Position numbers and translations under genes: made by a program
Shown here: positions 17,231 through 27,964 of the stretch, piece by piece
Layout: every line of letters begins with the position of its first letter
How positions within the stretch are numbered: position 1 is the first letter of the stretch
DNA from: Embleya sp040605455
Lineage (GTDB): Bacteria > Actinomycetota > Actinomycetes > Streptomycetales > Streptomycetaceae
Direction: 5' to 3'
Length of the DNA stretch: 64,000 nucleotides
Assembly: GCF_040605455.1 (NCBI RefSeq)
Contig: NZ_JBEXCV010000016.1
Coordinates: 25,481 to 89,480, forward strand
Notes under the pieces: model-generated
The model's database searches: none
Told to the model about the DNA's origin: nothing
The model's input: the letters and a program-made list of their open reading frames with translations, nothing else

Positions 17231-18928
17231 ATGAACACCGCAGCTGAGGGCACCCGCGCGAACTTCGGGCTCGGCACGTGGCCGGCCCGCCGCGCCCGGA
17301 TCTCCCCGGAGCGCACGGCACTCGTCGAGGGCGGCCACGCCCTCACGTATGCCGCCCTCGCCGACCGCACCGCGCGCCTGGCCGGACACCTGGCCGAGCG
17401 CGGAGTGCGCCCCGGGGACCGCGTGGCCTACCTCGGCGTCAACGCCGCAAGCACGTTCGAGACGTTCTTCGCGACGTGGCTGCTCGGCGCCATCGCCGTC
17501 CCGCTCAACTTCCGGCTCTCCGGCGCGGAGATCCGCTACATGCTGGCGGATTCGGGGACGGCCGTGCTCGTGCACAGCCCGGACGCCGACGCGCTCCTGG
17601 CCGCCGCGGCGCCACTGCCCGACACGCTGCGCACCCTCATCGCGGCAGGGCCGGCAGGAGCAGCGGACCCTGCGCGCCCGGCGGACTCGGCGCCCGCGGC
17701 GCACCCGTCGACCCCGGACCGCGACCGGCCCACGGACTCGGGCGCCGACGGCCGTTCGGCGGCCCCCGGTGCCGCGGGCCCCGCCGACCCGCCCGACCTC
17801 GCCGCGGCGATCGCCGCCGGGCCCGCGCTCGACGCGCCGCCGGCCGTCGACCCCGACGACCCGGCCGTCCTGCTGTACACCTCCGGTACGACCGGCCGAC
17901 CCAAGGCCGCCGTGCTCAGCCACGCCAACCTGACCTGGAACACCATCAACCAGCTCGCGCACATCGACATCGGGCAGGACGAACGCGCCCTGTGCATCTC
18001 GCCCCTGTTCCACGCCACCGGGCTCGGCCAGGTCACCTTGCCGACGTTCTTCAAGGGCGGCAGCGTGGAACCGGTCGCCAGGTTCGACGCGGGGGCGATC
18101 CTCGACCGCATCGAGCAGGCCCGCATCACCAGCTTCTCCGCGGTGCCCACGATGTTGCGCATGATGTGCGAACACCCGCGGTGGGCGCACGTCGACCTGG
18201 GATCGCTGACCAGCGTCGTGTACGGCGGTTCGCCCGTGCAGGAACGCGTCGCCCGCGCGTGGCTCGACCGCGGCGTGCGCCTCCAGCAGGGCTACGGCAT
18301 GACCGAAGCCTCGCCGGGCGTCTACATGGCACCCGCCTCCGGCGCCGCCGACCGTCCTGTTTCGGTCGGCGTCCCGCACTTCTTCACCGACGTCGCCATG
18401 CTTCGCGCCGGCCGTCCCGCCGACGTCACGGCCGCGCCCGGCGAGTTGCTCGTCCGCGGCCCGCATGTCTTCTCCGGCTACTGGAACCGGCCCGCGGACT
18501 CCGCCGATTCGTTCGTCGACGGATGGTTTCGCACCGGCGACCTGCTCAGCGTCGGCCCCGACGGCTGGGCATCGGTCACCGACCGGGTCAAGGACCTGAT
18601 CATCTCCGGTGGCGAGAACGTGTACCCCGCCGAGGTCGAAGCCGTGCTGCTACGGCTCGACGCGGTCGCCACCGCCGCCGTCGTCGGCGTACCCGACGCC
18701 CGCTGGGGCGAGGTCGGCGCGGCGTACATCCAAACGCGCGAGGGTTTCACCCTCGACGAATCAGGCGTGCGTGCCCACCTGGAAGCGCACCTGGCCCGCT
18801 ACAAGATCCCCAAGTACGTCGTGTTCGTGACCGCGCTCCCCGCCAACGCCACCGGCAAGATCCGCCGCGTCGAGCTGCGCGTGCGGGCGGCCACGGACTT
18901 CGCCGACGTGGAAGGAACCTCCGCATGA
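17231..18928 (+). CDS. Acyl/aryl-CoA synthetase (AMP-forming)
   Basis: A 565-residue ANL-superfamily ligase that adenylates a carboxylic acid and transfers it to CoA. Signatures are LLYTSGTTGRPKAAVLSHAN (ATP loop), YGMTEASPGVYM, GWFRTGDL, DRVKDLIISGGENVYPAEVE and the C-terminal catalytic Lys in NATGKIRRVEL. Residues 140-205 form an Ala/Pro-rich insertion that is low in complexity and unusual for the family. The substrate is unknown; a fatty acid, an aryl-propenoic acid or another organic acid is possible. It is the first gene of a five-gene operon and overlaps the crotonase start (ATGA). Confidence 0.9.
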   Translation: MNTAAEGTRANFGLGTWPARRARISPERTALVEGGHALTYAALADRTARLAGHLAERGVRPGDRVAYLGVNAASTFETFFATWLLGAIAVPLNFRLSGAEIRYMLADSGTAVLVHSPDADALLAAAAPLPDTLRTLIAAGPAGAADPARPADSAPAAHPSTPDRDRPTDSGADGRSAAPGAAGPADPPDLAAAIAAGPALDAPPAVDPDDPAVLLYTSGTTGRPKAAVLSHANLTWNTINQLAHIDIGQDERALCISPLFHATGLGQVTLPTFFKGGSVEPVARFDAGAILDRIEQARITSFSAVPTMLRMMCEHPRWAHVDLGSLTSVVYGGSPVQERVARAWLDRGVRLQQGYGMTEASPGVYMAPASGAADRPVSVGVPHFFTDVAMLRAGRPADVTAAPGELLVRGPHVFSGYWNRPADSADSFVDGWFRTGDLLSVGPDGWASVTDRVKDLIISGGENVYPAEVEAVLLRLDAVATAAVVGVPDARWGEVGAAYIQTREGFTLDESGVRAHLEAHLARYKIPKYVVFVTALPANATGKIRRVELRVRAATDFADVEGTSA

Positions 18929-19809
18929 CCCGCCCCGCCACCCACCCGGCCCCGGCCGCCGACAGGCCCTCGACCGCGACCGCCCCCACGTCCGCCGAGG
19001 CGTCGGTGGCCGCCGCGTCCCTCCCCCCGCTGCCCGCGCTGCCGCCGTCGCTGCGCGTCGAGCGGCACGGCCCCGTCGCGGTCCTGCGCCTGGCCCGCCC
19101 GGCCAAGCGCAACGCCCTCGACGACGCGACGGTCCTCGGCCTGGAAGCGTTCTTCGCGGCACCCCCGGCGGACGTACGCGCCGTCGTCCTCGACGCCGAG
19201 GGCGACCACTTCTGCGCCGGACTCGACCTGTCCGAACTCAGCGAGAGCGACACCTTCGCAGGGCTCCGGCATTCGCGCATGTGGCATCGGGCCTTCTCCC
19301 GCATCGAACGCGGCGACGTCCCGGTCGTCGCCGTCCTCAAGGGCGCGGTCGTGGGCGGCGGTCTCGAACTCGCGTGCGCCGCGCACATCCGCGTCGCCGA
19401 ACCGAGCACTTTCTACGCGCTGCCCGAAGGACAACGCGGCCTGTTCGTCGGCGGCGGCGCCTCGGTCCGCGTGCCGCGTCTGATCGGCGTGCACCGCATG
19501 GCCGACATGATGCTCACCGGCCGCGTCGTCGACGCCGCCGACGGCCAGGCGCTCGGACTGTCGCAATACCTGACCGGTGCCGGGGAGGGCCTCGGCCACG
19601 CACTCGAACTCGCCGGGCGCATCGCCGACAACGCGGCCATCAGCAACTTCGCCGTCCTGCAGGCACTCCCGCGCATCGCGCAAGCCAACCCCGACGAGGG
19701 CTACCTGCTCGAATCGCTCATGGCGGCCGTCGCCTCCGGCAGCGACGAGGCCAAGACCCGCATGCGTGCTTTCCTCGACGGCCGCGCCGGGAAGGTCGGC
19801 CGCTCGTGA
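18925..19809 (+). CDS. Enoyl-CoA hydratase/isomerase (crotonase) family
   Basis: A 294-residue crotonase. After a 45-residue Ala/Pro-rich extension the fold begins at VERHGPVAVLRLARPAKRNA. The CoA-binding and oxyanion-hole loops are VVLDAEGDHFCAGLDLSEL and VLKGAVVGGGLELACAAHI, and a Glu is at the usual catalytic position in ALPEGQRGLFVGGG. It should hydrate or cleave the CoA thioester made by the upstream ligase. It overlaps both neighbours by 4 bp, so translation is coupled. Confidence 0.9.
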   Translation: MTRPATHPAPAADRPSTATAPTSAEASVAAASLPPLPALPPSLRVERHGPVAVLRLARPAKRNALDDATVLGLEAFFAAPPADVRAVVLDAEGDHFCAGLDLSELSESDTFAGLRHSRMWHRAFSRIERGDVPVVAVLKGAVVGGGLELACAAHIRVAEPSTFYALPEGQRGLFVGGGASVRVPRLIGVHRMADMMLTGRVVDAADGQALGLSQYLTGAGEGLGHALELAGRIADNAAISNFAVLQALPRIAQANPDEGYLLESLMAAVASGSDEAKTRMRAFLDGRAGKVGRS

Positions 19810-21818
19810 CCACCCCCGCGCACCCGAGCACCCCAGCCACCGCCGCCGCCCCGAACGACGCGCCCGAACTGCTGCGCGCTCCCGCCGCCGACGTGCTCGA
19901 CACCACCGAACTCGGCCGCTTCGTCCGACACGTCGAGGCCGCCCGGGGCGAAGCGTTCGCCGACTACCGCGAACTGCACCAATGGTCGATCACCCGGCCC
20001 GAGCACTTCTGGACGTCGGTCCGGGACTTCTTCCGGGTCCGCTTCGCCTCTCCCGAGGAGGCCGTGCTCTCCGACCGCACCATGCCCGGTGCCCGTTGGT
20101 TCCCCGGCGCCACCCTCAACTACGCCGGGCACGCCCTGCACGGCGCCGGCGCCGCCGACTCCGCGCCCGCGCTCATCGCGTACTCGCAGACCCGTGACCG
20201 CGTCGACCTGACCTGGGCCGACCTGCGCGACCGGGTGGGCCGCGCCCGCGCCGGGCTGCGCCGCCTCGGCGTCGGCCGGGGCGACCGGGTCGCGGCATAC
20301 CTGCCCAACATCCCCGAGACCGTCGTCGCGTTCCTCGCCACCGCGAGCCTGGGCGCCGTATGGGCGAGCTGCGCACCGGAGTTCGGGGCGCGCAGCGTCG
20401 TCGACAGGTTCGCCCAGATCGAGCCCGCGGTGCTGCTGGCGGTGCCCGGCTACCGGTACGGCGACAAGGACGTCGACCGCCGCGCGACCGTCGAGGAGAT
20501 CCGCGCCGCACTGCCGACCCTGCGCGCGGTGGTCTCCGTCCCCTACGGACCGGGCACCCTGACCGACGCCGTCGCGTGGGACGACCTGCTCGCCGAGCCC
20601 GGCAGCCCGGACACCGACCCCGTGCCGTTCGACCATCCGCTGTACGTGCTCTTCTCGTCCGGCACCACCGGCCGGCCCAAGGCGATCGTCCACGGCCACG
20701 GCGGCATCCTGCTCGAACACCTCAAGAACCACGCGCTCAGCTGGGATCTGTCCCCGGGCGACCGGATGGTGTGGTTCACCACCACCGCGTGGATGATGTG
20801 GAACGCGCTGGTATCCGGCCTGCTGGTCGGCGCCTGCCCGGTGCTGCTCGACGGGAATCCGCTGTACCCCGACCTCGACGCGCAATGGCGCATCGCCGCC
20901 GAGACCGGGGCGACGCTGATGGGTGCGAGCCCCGGCTACCTGATGGCCTGCCGCCGCGCCGGGCTCAACCCCGGACGCGATCACGACCTCGCCGCCCTGC
21001 GCCAGATCGGTGCCGCCGGAAGCCCGCTGCCGGCGGAGGGCTACCGCTGGGTCCAGGAGCAGTTCGGCGACCGGGTCCTGCTCAACGTGGGCAGCGGCGG
21101 CACGGACGTGTGCAGCGGCATCGTCCAAGGCGGCCCGTGGCAGCCGGTACGGGCCGGCGAGATCTCCGGACCGGCCCTCGGCGTCGCGGCGGCCGCGTTC
21201 GACGCCGACGGCAGCGAGGTCGTCGGCGAACTCGGCGAACTCGTCATCACCGTCCCCATGCCGTCGATGCCCGTCGGCTTCTGGGGTGACGCCGACGGTT
21301 CCCGCTACCGCGCGGCCTACTTCGACACCTACCCGGGCGTGTGGCGGCACGGGGACTGGGCGCGCTTCGCCGAGACCGGAAGCTGCGTGATCGCCGGACG
21401 CTCGGACGCCACGCTCAACCGCGGCGGCGTGCGCCTGGGCACCGCCGAGTTCTACCGCGTCGTCGAGGAGATCCCGGAGGTCGCGGACAGCCTCGTCGTG
21501 CACCTGGAGGATCCGGCGGGCGGCAACGGGGAGTTGCTGCTGTTCGTCGTCCCCGCGACTGAGGACGGACTCACCGCGGAACTGCACGAGCGCATCGTCC
21601 GCGAACTGCGCGGCGCGCTCTCGCCCCGGCACGTTCCGGACGCCGTCATCGCGGTTGCGGCCGTACCGCGCAACCGCACCGGCAAGAAGCTCGAACTGCC
21701 GGTCAAGCGCATCCTGCTCGGCGCGCACATCGCCGACGTCGTCGGGCCGGACACCCTTGCCGACCCGACGGCGTTCGACGCCTTCCTCGCCCTCGCCGCA
21801 GAACGGAGGAACCCATGA
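19806..21818 (+). CDS. Acetoacetyl-CoA synthetase
   Basis: A 670-residue acetoacetate-CoA ligase (ATP + acetoacetate + CoA to acetoacetyl-CoA, AMP and PPi). The length and the N-terminal ACAS domain (FADYRELHQWSITRPEHFW) fit, with SSGTTGRPKAIVHGHGGILL, the substrate region TTAWMMWNALVSGLLVG, GRSDATLNRGGVRLGTAEFY and the acylation Lys in RTGKKLELPVKR. The start is GTG 19806, overlapping the crotonase TGA. Its presence suggests that the pathway releases acetoacetate or a beta-keto acid that is reactivated for thiolysis. Confidence 0.9.
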   Translation: MTTPAHPSTPATAAAPNDAPELLRAPAADVLDTTELGRFVRHVEAARGEAFADYRELHQWSITRPEHFWTSVRDFFRVRFASPEEAVLSDRTMPGARWFPGATLNYAGHALHGAGAADSAPALIAYSQTRDRVDLTWADLRDRVGRARAGLRRLGVGRGDRVAAYLPNIPETVVAFLATASLGAVWASCAPEFGARSVVDRFAQIEPAVLLAVPGYRYGDKDVDRRATVEEIRAALPTLRAVVSVPYGPGTLTDAVAWDDLLAEPGSPDTDPVPFDHPLYVLFSSGTTGRPKAIVHGHGGILLEHLKNHALSWDLSPGDRMVWFTTTAWMMWNALVSGLLVGACPVLLDGNPLYPDLDAQWRIAAETGATLMGASPGYLMACRRAGLNPGRDHDLAALRQIGAAGSPLPAEGYRWVQEQFGDRVLLNVGSGGTDVCSGIVQGGPWQPVRAGEISGPALGVAAAAFDADGSEVVGELGELVITVPMPSMPVGFWGDADGSRYRAAYFDTYPGVWRHGDWARFAETGSCVIAGRSDATLNRGGVRLGTAEFYRVVEEIPEVADSLVVHLEDPAGGNGELLLFVVPATEDGLTAELHERIVRELRGALSPRHVPDAVIAVAAVPRNRTGKKLELPVKRILLGAHIADVVGPDTLADPTAFDAFLALAAERRNP

Positions 21819-22831
21819 GCAGGGACACCGACCACGACAGGAACGCCGCCGCGAACCCGGCCGGCGACCTCGTCGCGGCCGCCGCGACGGAGCCCGTCGA
21901 GATCGCCCGCGTCGCGATCGTCGGCACTGGCGTCATCGGGGCGAGCTGGGCCGCGCACTTCCTGGCGCACGGGCTCGACGTGATCGCCACCGACCCGGCC
22001 CCGGGAGCCGAGGAGCGGCTGCGCGCCGACGTCGCCGCGCTCTGGCCGACCCTGGCCGGCATCGGCTCGATCCACGCCGGCTCGCCCGACCGGTTGACGT
22101 TCACGGCGGACGCCGCCGAGGCCGCCGCCGAGGCCGACTTCGTCCAGGAGAACGGCCCCGAACGCGAGGACGTCAAACGCGCGCTGTTCGCCCGCCTCGA
22201 CGCGGCGGCGCGCCCCGGTGTCGTCCTGGCCAGCAGTTCGTCCGGCATGGCGGCCACGGTGATCGCCCGCGACTGCGCCGCCCACCCCGAGCGCGTGCTC
22301 GTCGGCCATCCGTTCAACCCGCCGCATCTCATCCCGCTCGTCGAGGTCGTGCCCGGGAAACACACCGCCGAGGAAGCCGTCCGCACCGCGCTCGCCTTCT
22401 ACACCGCGGTCGGCAAGAAGCCGATCCGGGTCCGCCACGAGTTGCCCGGCCACCTCGCCAACCGACTCCAGGCGGCGCTGTGGCGGGAGGCGTACTCGCT
22501 GGTCGACCGGGGCGCGGCGACGGTGGCCGACATCGACACCGCGATCGCGTACGGGCCCGGCCTGCGCTGGGCGATCCTGGGGCCGTTCGCCAACCAGCAC
22601 CTGTCCGGCGGATCGGGCGGCATCGCGCACGTCCTCGAACACCTCGGGCCGCCGACCGAGGCGTGGTGGCGCGACCTCGGAGACCCGTCGCTCACCCCCG
22701 AACTGGCCGCGAAGCTCGTGACCGGCGTGGACGAAGCACTCGCCGGGATCGACCACACCGCACTCGCCGCCCGCCGCGACGCGCTGTTGAGTCTGCTGCT
22801 CGCCGCGAAGGCCGACGCCGACCTGCCCTGA
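21815..22831 (+). CDS. 3-hydroxyacyl-CoA dehydrogenase family (carnitine-dehydrogenase-like)
   Basis: A 338-residue NAD-dependent 3-hydroxyacid dehydrogenase. The Rossmann motif is IVGTGVIGASWAAHFLAHGL, the catalytic region has SSSGMAATVIARDCAAHPER and VGHPFNPPHLIPLVEVVPGK, and the all-helical C-terminal domain contains HELPGHLANRLQAALWREAY. The single short C-terminal domain and overall length fit the carnitine 3-dehydrogenase/L-gulonate dehydrogenase branch rather than the FadB type, so the substrate may be a free 3-hydroxy acid. It overlaps the upstream gene by 4 bp. Confidence 0.85.
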   Translation: MSRDTDHDRNAAANPAGDLVAAAATEPVEIARVAIVGTGVIGASWAAHFLAHGLDVIATDPAPGAEERLRADVAALWPTLAGIGSIHAGSPDRLTFTADAAEAAAEADFVQENGPEREDVKRALFARLDAAARPGVVLASSSSGMAATVIARDCAAHPERVLVGHPFNPPHLIPLVEVVPGKHTAEEAVRTALAFYTAVGKKPIRVRHELPGHLANRLQAALWREAYSLVDRGAATVADIDTAIAYGPGLRWAILGPFANQHLSGGSGGIAHVLEHLGPPTEAWWRDLGDPSLTPELAAKLVTGVDEALAGIDHTALAARRDALLSLLLAAKADADLP

Positions 22832-22907
22832 TGCCCGGTCGCAGCCGGCGGCCCCGGCGCCGCCGGCGCATCCCGCGCCCCATACCGCCCGTCCCGGAGA
22901 ACCCATC

Positions 22908-23825
<918 letters not shown>

Positions 23826-23977
23826 GGGTATTCACTCCCCCGCCGGGAGCCGGGAGCCGGGCGGCGAAGGGGCACCGGCCCGGCCGTGGCCCGTCGACCG
23901 GTCCGCAGGATCCGACCCCGTACGCGATACGGGTATGGGGTCGACGCGTTCGCGAAGGTGGTGGGTCCGTGCCCGGT

Positions 23978-24550
23978 CTAGGGGATGAGCATGTCCACGA
24001 TCGTGTCCGCGACCCGGGCCACACGTTCGGGCGTCCACGGAGCGGGGTCTTCGACGGTGGAGATGAAGTAGCCGCGCACCAGCAGGAAGAGCAGGTCGGC
24101 GGCGAGTTCCGGGTCGGCGACGCCCGCCGCGGTGACCGCGTCGAGGAGTTCCCGGCGCGTGGTGGCGGGTTCACGGGTCTGCGCGGCGTCCGCGGAATCG
24201 GCGCCGCCCTGCACGGACGACAACATCTCCACCCACAGGCGGCGCAATTGCAGGTCGTCCGGATCGGTCGTGAGGTTCCAGGCGACCGTCGCGTGCAGCC
24301 GCTCCCGGCCGTCGAGGCGGCCGACGTGCTCGTCGAGTTCGGCGTACCAGCGGGACTCGGCCGTCGCGACCGCGTTCGTGATCAAGGCAATGCGGGTGGG
24401 CACGTAGTTGGTGACCATCGCGGTGGAGCCGCCGAGTTCCTTGGCGACCGCGCGGATCGTCACCGCGCGGGCCCCGTCCCGCGCGGCGACGGTGAGCGTC
24501 GCCTTGGCGATGGCCTTGCGGCGCTGGACTTCGTCGACGTCGATCGGCAT
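23978..24550 (-). CDS. TetR-family transcriptional regulator
   Basis: A 190-residue TetR regulator with the helix-turn-helix at residues 10-55 (RRKAIAKATLTVAARDGARA, VTIRAVAKELGGSTAMVTNY) and a TetR_C-type ligand domain (WVEMLSSVQGG, LAADLLFLLVRGYFIS). It converges on the catabolic operon with a 152 bp gap and is likely a second regulator of it. It starts at ATG 24550. Confidence 0.85.
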   Translation of the reverse strand: MPIDVDEVQRRKAIAKATLTVAARDGARAVTIRAVAKELGGSTAMVTNYVPTRIALITNAVATAESRWYAELDEHVGRLDGRERLHATVAWNLTTDPDDLQLRRLWVEMLSSVQGGADSADAAQTREPATTRRELLDAVTAAGVADPELAADLLFLLVRGYFISTVEDPAPWTPERVARVADTIVDMLIP

Positions 24551-24662
24551 GAGGGAAACCTAGCTCAGTGGGGACTTGACGTTGAATTCACGTGATGCAA
24601 CATTGTTATATCACAGCGTTTTCCATGCATTTCGCGTATTTTCCCACCGCGTTGCAGTACTC

Positions 24663-24968
24663 ATGAGCCTTGCCTTCGAACGCGTCGCGGCGCTGCATCG
24701 ACCGCTCAGGGGCGAGGCACTGCGCGCCCGGGTCGCGGAACTCCTGGACCTGGTCGGCGTGGACGACCGCGAGGCCCGCTCGCTGCCCGGGGAACTGTCG
24801 GGCGGTCAGCGGCAGCGAGTGGCGATCGCCCGGGCGCCGGGCGCGTCGTCGAGCACGGCCCGGTCGACCGGGTTCTCGGCGCACCCCAGGACGCGTACAC
24901 CCGCCGGCATCGACTCGATCCCCAAGCCCGGATGGATACCGCGTCGGCGCGGGCTCGACGCGGCATGA
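24663..24968 (+). pseudogene. Opp/Dpp-type ABC ATPase remnant
   Basis: The frame contains HRPLRGEALRARVAELLDLV and the ABC signature LPGELSGGQRQRVAIARA. The tail GRVVEHGPVDRVLGAPQDAY is found in a shifted frame directly after it. Walker A is absent upstream, and Walker B and the H-loop are deleted between the signature and the tail. This is an internally deleted 3' part of an oligopeptide-type transporter ATPase gene. It has the same direction as the solute-binding remnant at 16393. Confidence 0.7.
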
Positions 24969-25020
24969 CGCCGCCGGACCGCACCAGGCACGACCCCGGC
25001 CCCGGTTTCCCGATCCGCTT

Positions 25021-25066
25021 CATCAAGCCATCAAGCCATCAGGAATCAAGGAATCAAGGAATCATC
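25021..25066 (+). repeat. Short direct repeats at the DUF3237 translation start
   Basis: Tandem CATCAAGC units (two) followed by three AATCAAGG-like units directly before the ATG at 25067. The GGAATCAAGGA segment also supplies the ribosome-binding site. The tract could vary in length by slippage. Confidence 0.5.
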
Positions 25067-25528
25067 ATGGCATTCACGCCTGCCCTCGAATTCGCTTTCG
25101 AGATCCGCGCCCACGTCGCCGAGACGCTGCACATCGGCCACGGCGACGGTGAGAAGACCGAGTTCACCCCGATCGTCGGTGGCACGGTCGCCGGCCCCTG
25201 GTTCACCGGCATCGTCCTGGCGGGCGGCGGCGACTGGAGCAGCACGCGCGGCGAAGTCTGCGAACTGGAGGCCCGCTACCTGGTCCGCGCCGACGACGGC
25301 GCGGTCGTCGACATCGTCAACCGCGGCTACTATCGGCCCGCACCGGACGGCCCCGACCAGTACGACGGCGATCTCCGAGTCACCGAAAAGGGCCACTACT
25401 ACCGCACGTCGCCGATCTTTCGCACCGACGCCCCGGCCCACCGCCGTCTCGCCGAGAACACGTTCGTCGGGCTGGCCCGGCCGGACGGCGACGACGTCGT
25501 GGTGATCAGGATGTACGCGGTGCGCTAG
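25067..25528 (+). CDS. DUF3237/UPF0311 family protein
   Basis: A 153-residue protein of the DUF3237 beta-barrel family. The conserved pattern is visible in LEFAFEIRAHVAE, GGTVAGPWFTGIVLAGGGDW, and DIVNRGYYRPAPDG, then YYRTSPIFRTDAPAHRRLAE and FVGLARPDG. Members are found with aromatic-acid and secondary catabolism genes; the activity is not established. The start is the ATG preceded by AAGGA. It may be functionally tied to the catabolic island upstream, although the transporter scar separates them. Confidence 0.8.
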   Translation: MAFTPALEFAFEIRAHVAETLHIGHGDGEKTEFTPIVGGTVAGPWFTGIVLAGGGDWSSTRGEVCELEARYLVRADDGAVVDIVNRGYYRPAPDGPDQYDGDLRVTEKGHYYRTSPIFRTDAPAHRRLAENTFVGLARPDGDDVVVIRMYAVR

Positions 25529-25675
25529 CGCTTGCGGCGGGCGCTTCAGCCGGTCGCCGGGGTCCACGGGGCACCGGACACCGCGTACCGACGGGCCCCG
25601 AGAGGCGGCGGCTCGTCGAGCCGGCCGCCTCTCGGGGCCTCAGTGTTCGTGGGCGCCCGTGCGGCGCGAGGGCGA

Positions 25676-27100
25676 TCAGTCGGTTCCGGACTCCATGGCC
25701 GCGTGGTCGAGTGCGTCCGATGCCACCGCCACCGCCTCGGCCTCGTCGCTGCTCGCGGCGATGGCCGTCGCGCCGCCCGGGGTCAGCTCGCCGATGAGTC
25801 GACTCCACGGGTTGAGCCCACTGTGGGCGGCGTACTGCTCGAGCTTGTTCCGGGAATCGGCGATGTCCAGGTTGCGCATGGTGAGTTGCCCGATCCGGTC
25901 ATCCGGGACGAACGTCTGGTGGACACTGCGCTCCATGGACAACTTTTCCGGGTGGTAGCTGAGGTTCGGGCCCTGCGTGTCGAGCACCGAGTAGTCCTGG
26001 CCGCGCCGCAGCCGCACCGTGACGCTGCCGGTGATCGGGTAGCCGATCCAACGCTGCAAACCGTCTCGGAGCATCAGCGCCTGCGGGTCGAACCAGCGGC
26101 CCTCGTAGAGCAGCCGCCCGAGCCGGCGTCCCTCGACGTGGTACATCGAGATGGTGTCCTCGTTGTGGATGGCGTTCAGCAGCCGCTCGTAACACACGTG
26201 CAGCAGCGCCATGCCGGGAGCCTCGTACACGCCACGGCTCTTGGCCTCGATGATGCGGTTCTCGATCTGGTCCGACATCCCGAGCCCATGGCGGCCGCCG
26301 ATGTCATTGGCCTCCCGCACCAGCTCAGCCGCGTCGGCGAACTCGCGTCCGTTGATCCGCACCGGCCGGCCGTGCTCGAACTCCACGGTGACGTCCTCGG
26401 TCGGGATCTCCACCTCGGGGTCCCAGTAGGCGACGCCCATGATCGGGTTCACCATCTCGAGCGAGGTGTCCAGGTATTCGAGGCGCTTGGCCTCGTGCGT
26501 GGCCCCCCAGATGTTCGCGTCGGTGGAGTACGCCTTCTCGGCCGAATCGCGGTAGGGCAGGCCGCGCTCCACGAGCCAGGAGGACATCTCCTGCCGGCCA
26601 CCGAGCTCGGCCACGAACTCTCCGTCCAGCCAGGGCTTGTAGATCCGCAACTCGGGGTTGGCGAGCAGCCCGTAGCGGTAGAACCGCTCGATGTCGTTGC
26701 CCTTGTACGTGGACCCGTCGCCCCAGATGGAGACGGCGTCCTCGTGCATGGCCCGCACCAGGAGGGTGCCCACCACTGCACGACCGAGCGGGGTGGTGTT
26801 GAAGTAGGTCTGCGCACCCGAGCGGATATGGAAGGCGCCGCATGCCAGGGCGGCGAGACCCTCCTCGACCAGGGCCGCGCGGCAGTCCACGAGTCGCGCC
26901 TGCTCCGCACCGTAGGTGCGGCCGCGCTGCGGTACGTCGCTCAGGTCCGGCTCGTCGTACTGACCGATGTCGGCCGTGTAGGCGTACGGGATCGCGCCGC
27001 GTTCACGCATCCACGCCACCGCGACCGAGGTGTCCAGTCCGCCGGAGAAGGCGATACCGATCCGTTCGCCGACCGGCAGCTTGCTCAAGACCTTCGACAT
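25676..27100 (-). CDS. argG: Argininosuccinate synthase
   Basis: A 474-residue argininosuccinate synthase (citrulline + aspartate + ATP to argininosuccinate) of the arginine pathway. The ATP-binding P-loop is IAFSGGLDTSVAVAWM near residue 15, with SIWGDGSTYKGNDIERFYRY and YSTDANIWGATHEAKRLEY further on. Its length and these motifs match the E. coli-type enzyme rather than the about 400-residue form usual in actinomycetes, so it could be an additional copy; no other arg genes are nearby. The start is ATG 27100 (MSKVLSKL); upstream codons are not conserved. Confidence 0.93.
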   Translation of the reverse strand: MSKVLSKLPVGERIGIAFSGGLDTSVAVAWMRERGAIPYAYTADIGQYDEPDLSDVPQRGRTYGAEQARLVDCRAALVEEGLAALACGAFHIRSGAQTYFNTTPLGRAVVGTLLVRAMHEDAVSIWGDGSTYKGNDIERFYRYGLLANPELRIYKPWLDGEFVAELGGRQEMSSWLVERGLPYRDSAEKAYSTDANIWGATHEAKRLEYLDTSLEMVNPIMGVAYWDPEVEIPTEDVTVEFEHGRPVRINGREFADAAELVREANDIGGRHGLGMSDQIENRIIEAKSRGVYEAPGMALLHVCYERLLNAIHNEDTISMYHVEGRRLGRLLYEGRWFDPQALMLRDGLQRWIGYPITGSVTVRLRRGQDYSVLDTQGPNLSYHPEKLSMERSVHQTFVPDDRIGQLTMRNLDIADSRNKLEQYAAHSGLNPWSRLIGELTPGGATAIAASSDEAEAVAVASDALDHAAMESGTD

Positions 27101-27225
27101 GTGTGCACCCCTGGCGGCCCGATCGCGCGTGGCCCCGAATCGTAACGAGTGAGCGGCTCGGGAACACCCGAGACCGACAGCATGGCATATATTTGCACTC
27201 CAAAGCAAAAGTATGCACTCGATCG

Positions 27226-27729
27226 AGTATTGTCTTCGCGTCGCTCGCGATCGGCACCAAGACCGTCCCGCTCGCGGACGTCTTCCACGCGCCGGGCGGC
27301 AGCCGCGAGGGCGACGCGATCGCCCTGCTCGTGGTGGCCACGTGCCTGGCGTCGGTGGCCGCCGCCTCGGCCGGACCGGTCGCGTTCATCGCGCTCGGCG
27401 CACCCCGGATCGCCCGCCGACTCACCGGTACCGCCGGCATCCCGCTGATCGCGAGCGGGCTGGTCGGCGCCGCGACACTGCTCGCCGGCACCGTCGTAAT
27501 CGTCCTGCACGAACTCGACCACGCGTGCCGCTACGCCGACCATCTCGTCGCGATGCGCGCCGGCCGAGTCGTGGCCTCGGGTCCCCCGCCGATATCCGTC
27601 ACCCCGGAACTGGTCCGCGAGGTCTTCGACTTGCGCACATCGGTCATCGCATGCCCGGCCTCCGGCCTCCCGCTGGTGATCCCACTGGGCGGCCGACGAG
27701 AGGCCACCGAGCCGCCCCGCCGGGCATGA
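27226..27729 (+). pseudogene. Siderophore ABC permease fused to ATPase tail by deletion
   Basis: In one open frame I see an N-terminal piece of a FecCD permease (LAIGTKTVPLADVFHAPGGS), a later piece (SAGPVAFIALGAPRIARRLT), then without a gap the end of a FecE-type ATPase (LHELDHACRYADHLVAMRAG, ELVREVFDLR). Most transmembrane helices and the ATP site are missing. The whole iron-siderophore transporter operon has thus been reduced to one fused fragment. Confidence 0.7.
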
Positions 27730-27964
27730 CCACCCGAACAGCGTCGTCCGAGCCGCCCGATCGACTCACACAGGCGACGGGGGTTGGCTGATGGAGCCCG
27801 TCATGCGAGGCGTCATGCAACGGGTGGCCGACAGCCTTGCCTCCCACGCGGCGGCGCAGTCGTCCAGTGCCGAAATCCGGTAGCCGGGCGGTACACCGGG
27901 ACAACTCAGCGCCCCTCACCGGGATCGGCCCGCCGCCCACCACGCACAAGCGCCGGACCGTGCG

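Noticed and set aside
19281..21728. Very long open frames opposite and alongside the catabolic operon genes
   Set aside because: They are shadows of the real genes caused by high third-position GC; all motifs lie in the called frames.
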